From the NCBI GenBank assembly GCA_903875815.1, contig CAIQXR010000247.1:1-9213 (forward strand): 9,213 bases of DNA. Reading direction: 5' to 3'. Both the position numbers and the translations under genes were made by a program. The stretch's first letter is position 1, and the number at the start of each line of letters is the position of its first letter. This document shows positions 7,459-9,213 of the stretch, piece after piece. This stretch comes from an uncultured Actinomycetes bacterium. Its GTDB lineage: Bacteria > Actinomycetota > Actinomycetes > Nanopelagicales > Nanopelagicaceae. The notes under the pieces are model-generated. The model worked only from the letters and a program-made list of their open reading frames with translations. It did not search any database and had not been told where the DNA came from.

Positions 7459-8008
7459 TTCTGAACTTAAGAGATCGCTTGAAGCGATCCTCATGGTCGT
7501 TGATGAACCGGTTACCGAGATCATCCTCGCCCAAATCACTGAATTTCCCACCGAGGCGGTCGTCGCGGCGTTGGCCGAGCTGGTTTCGGAGTATTCGGAG
7601 CAAGGTCGGGGATTCGAATTGCGCCAAGTGGCGAACGGCTGGCGTTTTTATAGCCACCCAGACCTTTCTGCGGTCGTCGAGAAGTTCGTCCTTGATGGGC
7701 AGCAATCGCGTCTCACGCAGGCTGCGCTCGAAACCTTAGCCGTTATTGCCTATCGCCAGCCCGTATCGCGCGCGCGAGTATCGGCAATCCGTGGCGTAAA
7801 CGTCGAGGCAGTTATGAAGACTCTTATTACACGCGGTCTGGTCGAAGAGGCAGGCGTAGAAGGGGAGTCAGGTGCAATTCTGTATAAGACCACCTCCTTC
7901 TTCCTGGAAAAGCTCGGTCTCAATCAGGTAGATGATCTCCCAGCCCTTGCTCCATTCTTGCCGGATGTCGAGGGGCTCGACGAGGTTTTATCTTCGCTCA
8001 CGGAGTAG
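7451..8008 (+). CDS. scpB: Segregation and condensation protein B (winged-helix subunit of SMC complex)
   Basis: ScpB binds ScpA as a dimer and stabilises the SMC-kleisin ring. It has 185 residues, within the family range. Two winged-helix domains are recognisable: the N-terminal one starts ELKRSLEAILMVVDEPV (5-21) and ends in the FELRQVANGWRFYSHPD strand region. The second opens with the family hallmark LTQAALETLAVIAYRQPVSR (88-107), followed by VSAIRGVNVEAVMKTLITRGLVEEAG and a strand with LYKTTSFFLEKLGL. The acidic C-terminal tail is typical. It overlaps scpA by 8 bases, so the subunits are probably made in coupled amounts. rluB follows after 59 bases, the usual actinobacterial and Firmicutes neighbour. 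Confidence 0.95.
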   Translation: MSNSELKRSLEAILMVVDEPVTEIILAQITEFPTEAVVAALAELVSEYSEQGRGFELRQVANGWRFYSHPDLSAVVEKFVLDGQQSRLTQAALETLAVIAYRQPVSRARVSAIRGVNVEAVMKTLITRGLVEEAGVEGESGAILYKTTSFFLEKLGLNQVDDLPALAPFLPDVEGLDEVLSSLTE

Positions 8009-8067
8009 TACCCTTATCTCTCCCGCTCCATCCATCTGGATAAAGCGATTGATGAAAGAGATTAAAT
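8009..8067 (+). other. scpB-rluB spacer with possible RNA pairings near the rluB ribosome binding site
   Basis: The rluB ATG at 8068 has only a weak purine-rich ribosome site (GAAAGAG, 8054-8060). TTATCTCT at 8014-8021 can pair either with GATAA at 8039-8043 or with AGAGAT at 8057-8062, the latter covering the ribosome site. The stems are short (5 and 6 pairs), so this is only a possible fold. No promoter or terminator stands out. Confidence 0.25.
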
Positions 8068-8802
8068 ATGGCGCTCATTCGCCTTCAAAAAGTACTTGCC
8101 GACGCGGGCATTGCTAGCCGCCGTGGAAGTGAAGAGTTAATCACCCAAGGTCGCGTGAGCGTTGACGGGGTTCAAATCACGGAATTAGGGAGTAAGGTAG
8201 ATCCAGAAATCTCTCAAGTTGAGGTTGATGGTGAGCCAATTTCACGCTCGCAATCTAAGGTTTATCTTGTTTTTAATAAGCCGGCCGGCGTAATTTCCAC
8301 CATGTCAGACCCGGAAGGCCGCCCCAACTTGGGGGATTACTTCACTAATCGAAATGAACGACTTTTTCACGTGGGTCGTCTCGACCGGGAGAGTGAGGGC
8401 TTAATCCTTCTCTCTAATGATGGAAATTTGGCGCACCGAGCAACCCACCCATCCTATGGAATGGTGAAGAAGTACCTTGTTGAAGTGGAAGGGGCCTTTG
8501 GCCGCGATGAGGAAAAGTCGCTCGTGAAGGGCGTTGAACTTGAGGACGGACTTGCGAGAGCTTTGGAGATCAAGTTGCTACGAAGCATCTCGCCCAAACA
8601 CCACTGGATTGAGATCTCCATTCACGAAGGACGCTTCCATATTGTTCGCCGGATGTTCGATGCTCTTGGTGCGGAAGTCATCCGGCTGATTCGCACCGAC
8701 TTCGGACCGCTCTCGCTAGGAGAGACCGCTGTGGGCCGTTGGCGGGTACTTGGCGAGGTAGAGATTAATAACCTATTTACTGTTTTAGATTTAAAGCGAT
8801 AA
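8068..8802 (+). CDS. rluB: 23S rRNA pseudouridine synthase, RsuA/RluB family
   Basis: Converts a specific uridine to pseudouridine in ribosomal RNA; members at the scpB locus are usually RluB-like, modifying the 23S peptidyl-transferase region. It has 244 residues. The N-terminal S4 RNA-binding domain (about 4-60) reads LQKVLADAGIASRRGSEELI. The catalytic domain contains FNKPAGVIST, then GRLDRESEGLILLSNDG with the catalytic Asp106, and later KKYLVEVEG and EGRFHIVRRMFDALG. The ATG at 8068 places the S4 domain directly at the N-terminus, as usual. Target specificity (RluB, RluE, RluF or RsuA type) cannot be fixed from sequence alone. The last 40 or so bases become AT-rich, merging into the following spacer. 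Confidence 0.92.
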   Translation: MALIRLQKVLADAGIASRRGSEELITQGRVSVDGVQITELGSKVDPEISQVEVDGEPISRSQSKVYLVFNKPAGVISTMSDPEGRPNLGDYFTNRNERLFHVGRLDRESEGLILLSNDGNLAHRATHPSYGMVKKYLVEVEGAFGRDEEKSLVKGVELEDGLARALEIKLLRSISPKHHWIEISIHEGRFHIVRRMFDALGAEVIRLIRTDFGPLSLGETAVGRWRVLGEVEINNLFTVLDLKR

Positions 8803-8830
8803 ATAAAAATGTTGAAAGCATCTATAAGGT

Positions 8831-8876
8831 TTTATCGATATTTATTGTTCGTCAATTCAGTCTATTTGTCGATAAA
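8831..8876. repeat. Inverted repeat with 26-base loop
   Basis: TTTATCGATA at 8831-8840 pairs with TGTCGATAAA at 8867-8876 over ten positions, with one G-U wobble. No T-run follows the stem on either strand, so it does not look like an intrinsic terminator. It could be an RNA hairpin or a binding site. Confidence 0.5.
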
Positions 8877-8906
8877 TTCGCGCTCATATCCTCTCTTAAA
8901 ATCATC

Positions 8907-8916
8907 AAGTCGACTT
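8907..8916. repeat. Palindrome AAGTCGACTT
   Basis: A perfect 10-base palindrome in the AT-rich spacer, sharing the GTCGAC core with the palindrome at 8948-8957. Centres are 41 bases apart, roughly four helical turns. Confidence 0.45.
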
Positions 8917-8947
8917 TATGAATTAGGACGGTCGAGCCTTCTCAATC

Positions 8948-8957
8948 ATGTCGACAT
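8948..8957. repeat. Palindrome ATGTCGACAT
   Basis: The second perfect 10-base palindrome with a GTCGAC core in the same spacer. The pair may be sites for a dimeric regulator of aroH; chance occurrence is not excluded. Confidence 0.45.
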
Positions 8958-9035
8958 TCTTAAAAATCGTTTAGTCAACAAATATAGAAGCCTACGAAAC
9001 GCTTTAATAACATTCGCCATATTGCAGGCGGAAGG

Positions 9036-9041
9036 TACCCT
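9036..9041 (+). promoter_or_regulatory. Probable -10 element of a leaderless aroH promoter
   Basis: TACCCT ends exactly 6 bases before the ATG at 9048, the same geometry as the parA and scpA starts. The purine run GGCGGAAGG lies about 12 bases from the ATG, too far for a normal Shine-Dalgarno. No good -35 is visible. Confidence 0.45.
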
Positions 9042-9047
9042 TTGATC

Positions 9048-9213
9048 ATGAGCGTTCGAGCTATCCGTGGGGCGACTACCTTATCGGCAGATTCCTCAGC
9101 CGAAATGGGTGAGGCTGTCGTCGAACTCCTTGAGGCGATGATCGCGGCCAATTCCCTTGACCTCGAGGAGATCGTTTCGATCATCTTCACCTCAACACCC
9201 GACATTCATAGTC
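9048..9213 (+). CDS. aroH: Chorismate mutase, AroH type, 3' end cut off by window edge
   Basis: Converts chorismate to prephenate at the branch to phenylalanine and tyrosine. The 55 visible residues begin MSVRAIRGATTLSADSSAEM and include IIFTSTPDIHS. They align by eye with the start of the Bacillus subtilis AroH fold (MIRGIRGATT, then SATPDLH), including the active-site Arg7. This is the trimeric AroH class, not the helical AroQ class. The remaining active-site residues lie beyond the window, so integrity cannot be judged. In Streptomyces, from memory, an AroH-type mutase followed by prephenate dehydrogenase and cmk sits at this locus, so tyrA and cmk are the expected next genes. The AT-rich spacer before it suggests its own promoter. 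Confidence 0.9.
   Translation, partial: MSVRAIRGATTLSADSSAEMGEAVVELLEAMIAANSLDLEEIVSIIFTSTPDIHS

Larger units (their letters stand above)
8803..9047. other. AT-rich spacer without a convincing gene
   Basis: This is the longest gene-free stretch in the window and is distinctly AT-rich: about 35% GC by hand count, against roughly half elsewhere. It holds a long inverted repeat, two 10-base palindromes centred on GTCGAC and a weak direct repeat. A 78-codon frame (ATG 8809 to TGA 9045) crosses nearly all of it, but GC at codon positions 1, 2 and 3 is flat (about 29, 28 and 28 of 78). No ribosome site precedes it, and the predicted Ser/Leu/Arg-rich product matches nothing I know. I read the stretch as non-coding: regulatory DNA, an unrecognised small RNA, or remnant sequence. 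Confidence 0.6.

Noticed and set aside
7331..7705. Minus-strand frame of 124 codons across the scpA-scpB junction
   Set aside because: Antisense to two well-supported genes; composition is that of a complementary-strand shadow.
8809..9045. 78-codon open frame filling the rluB-aroH spacer, in the same frame as rluB
   Set aside because: By rough estimate such an open frame is unusual in AT-rich DNA. But GC is flat over the three codon positions, codon use differs from all neighbours, there is no ribosome site, and the Ser/Leu/Arg-rich product is unfamiliar. A conserved translation in relatives would reverse this.
8803..9047. A dif recombination site in the AT-rich spacer
   Set aside because: No 28-base sequence with the expected pair of XerC and XerD arms around a 6-base centre was found by eye.
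8803..9047. tRNA gene or amino-acid-responsive leader (T-box) before aroH
   Set aside because: No T-arm or cloverleaf pattern, no T-box-like sequence or terminator stem was seen, and the aroH start appears leaderless.
8975..9205. Minus-strand frame of 76 codons
   Set aside because: Mostly antisense to the clear aroH start, with no ribosome site and no recognisable protein features.

Overview
The window is a compact stretch of bacterial chromosome carrying core housekeeping genes. The gene order nadK-recN-pyrG-xerD, then parA-scpA-scpB-rluB, then an AroH-type chorismate mutase, matches what I recall of the conserved actinobacterial neighbourhood (for example around pyrG/xerD/scpAB in Mycobacterium and Streptomyces). 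The protein sequences also read as actinobacterial. The moderate GC content (roughly half by eye), the very short gaps and the absence of mobile elements fit a small-genome aquatic actinobacterium such as the Nanopelagicales/acI group. That placement is an inference; a 16S or marker-gene search would be needed to settle it.

Layout. From the left edge to 5142 the plus strand carries a tight run: the 3' part of nadK (NAD kinase), recN (DNA break repair), pyrG (CTP synthase) and xerD (site-specific recombinase). Junctions are an overlap of 14 bases, a gap of 6 and a gap of 22, so this is probably one transcription unit. From 6483 back to 5162 the minus strand carries a two-gene unit: a ParA-type ATPase and a small ribbon-helix-helix protein joined by an ATGA overlap. 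This unit converges on xerD and diverges from scpA. From 6547 the plus strand resumes with scpA and scpB (kleisin and winged-helix subunits of the SMC condensin, 8-base overlap), then rluB (23S rRNA pseudouridine synthase). A conspicuous AT-rich gap of 245 bases follows, and then the first 55 codons of aroH (chorismate mutase), cut by the window end.

How the genes fit together. Four adjacent genes, xerD, the small RHH gene, parA and scpAB, all belong to families that act on chromosome segregation: dimer resolution, ParA-driven partition or positioning, and SMC-mediated folding. The least understood part is the ParA plus RHH pair. It resembles a plasmid type Ib partition pair (ParA plus an RHH centromere-binding protein) but sits in the chromosome beside the condensin genes. 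I know of similar RHH proteins at this locus in other Actinobacteria, so the pair is probably an old, poorly characterised chromosomal system and not a new arrival.

Regulation. Three starts (parA, scpA, aroH) lack a Shine-Dalgarno sequence. Each has a TANNNT -10-like hexamer ending exactly 6 bases before the start codon, as expected for leaderless mRNAs. The parA and scpA promoters lie back to back in a 63-base spacer and share their -35 zone. By contrast xerD, scpB and the RHH gene have clear Shine-Dalgarno sequences, as internal operon genes usually do. No RNA genes, CRISPR arrays, insertion sequences or convincing intrinsic terminators were seen.
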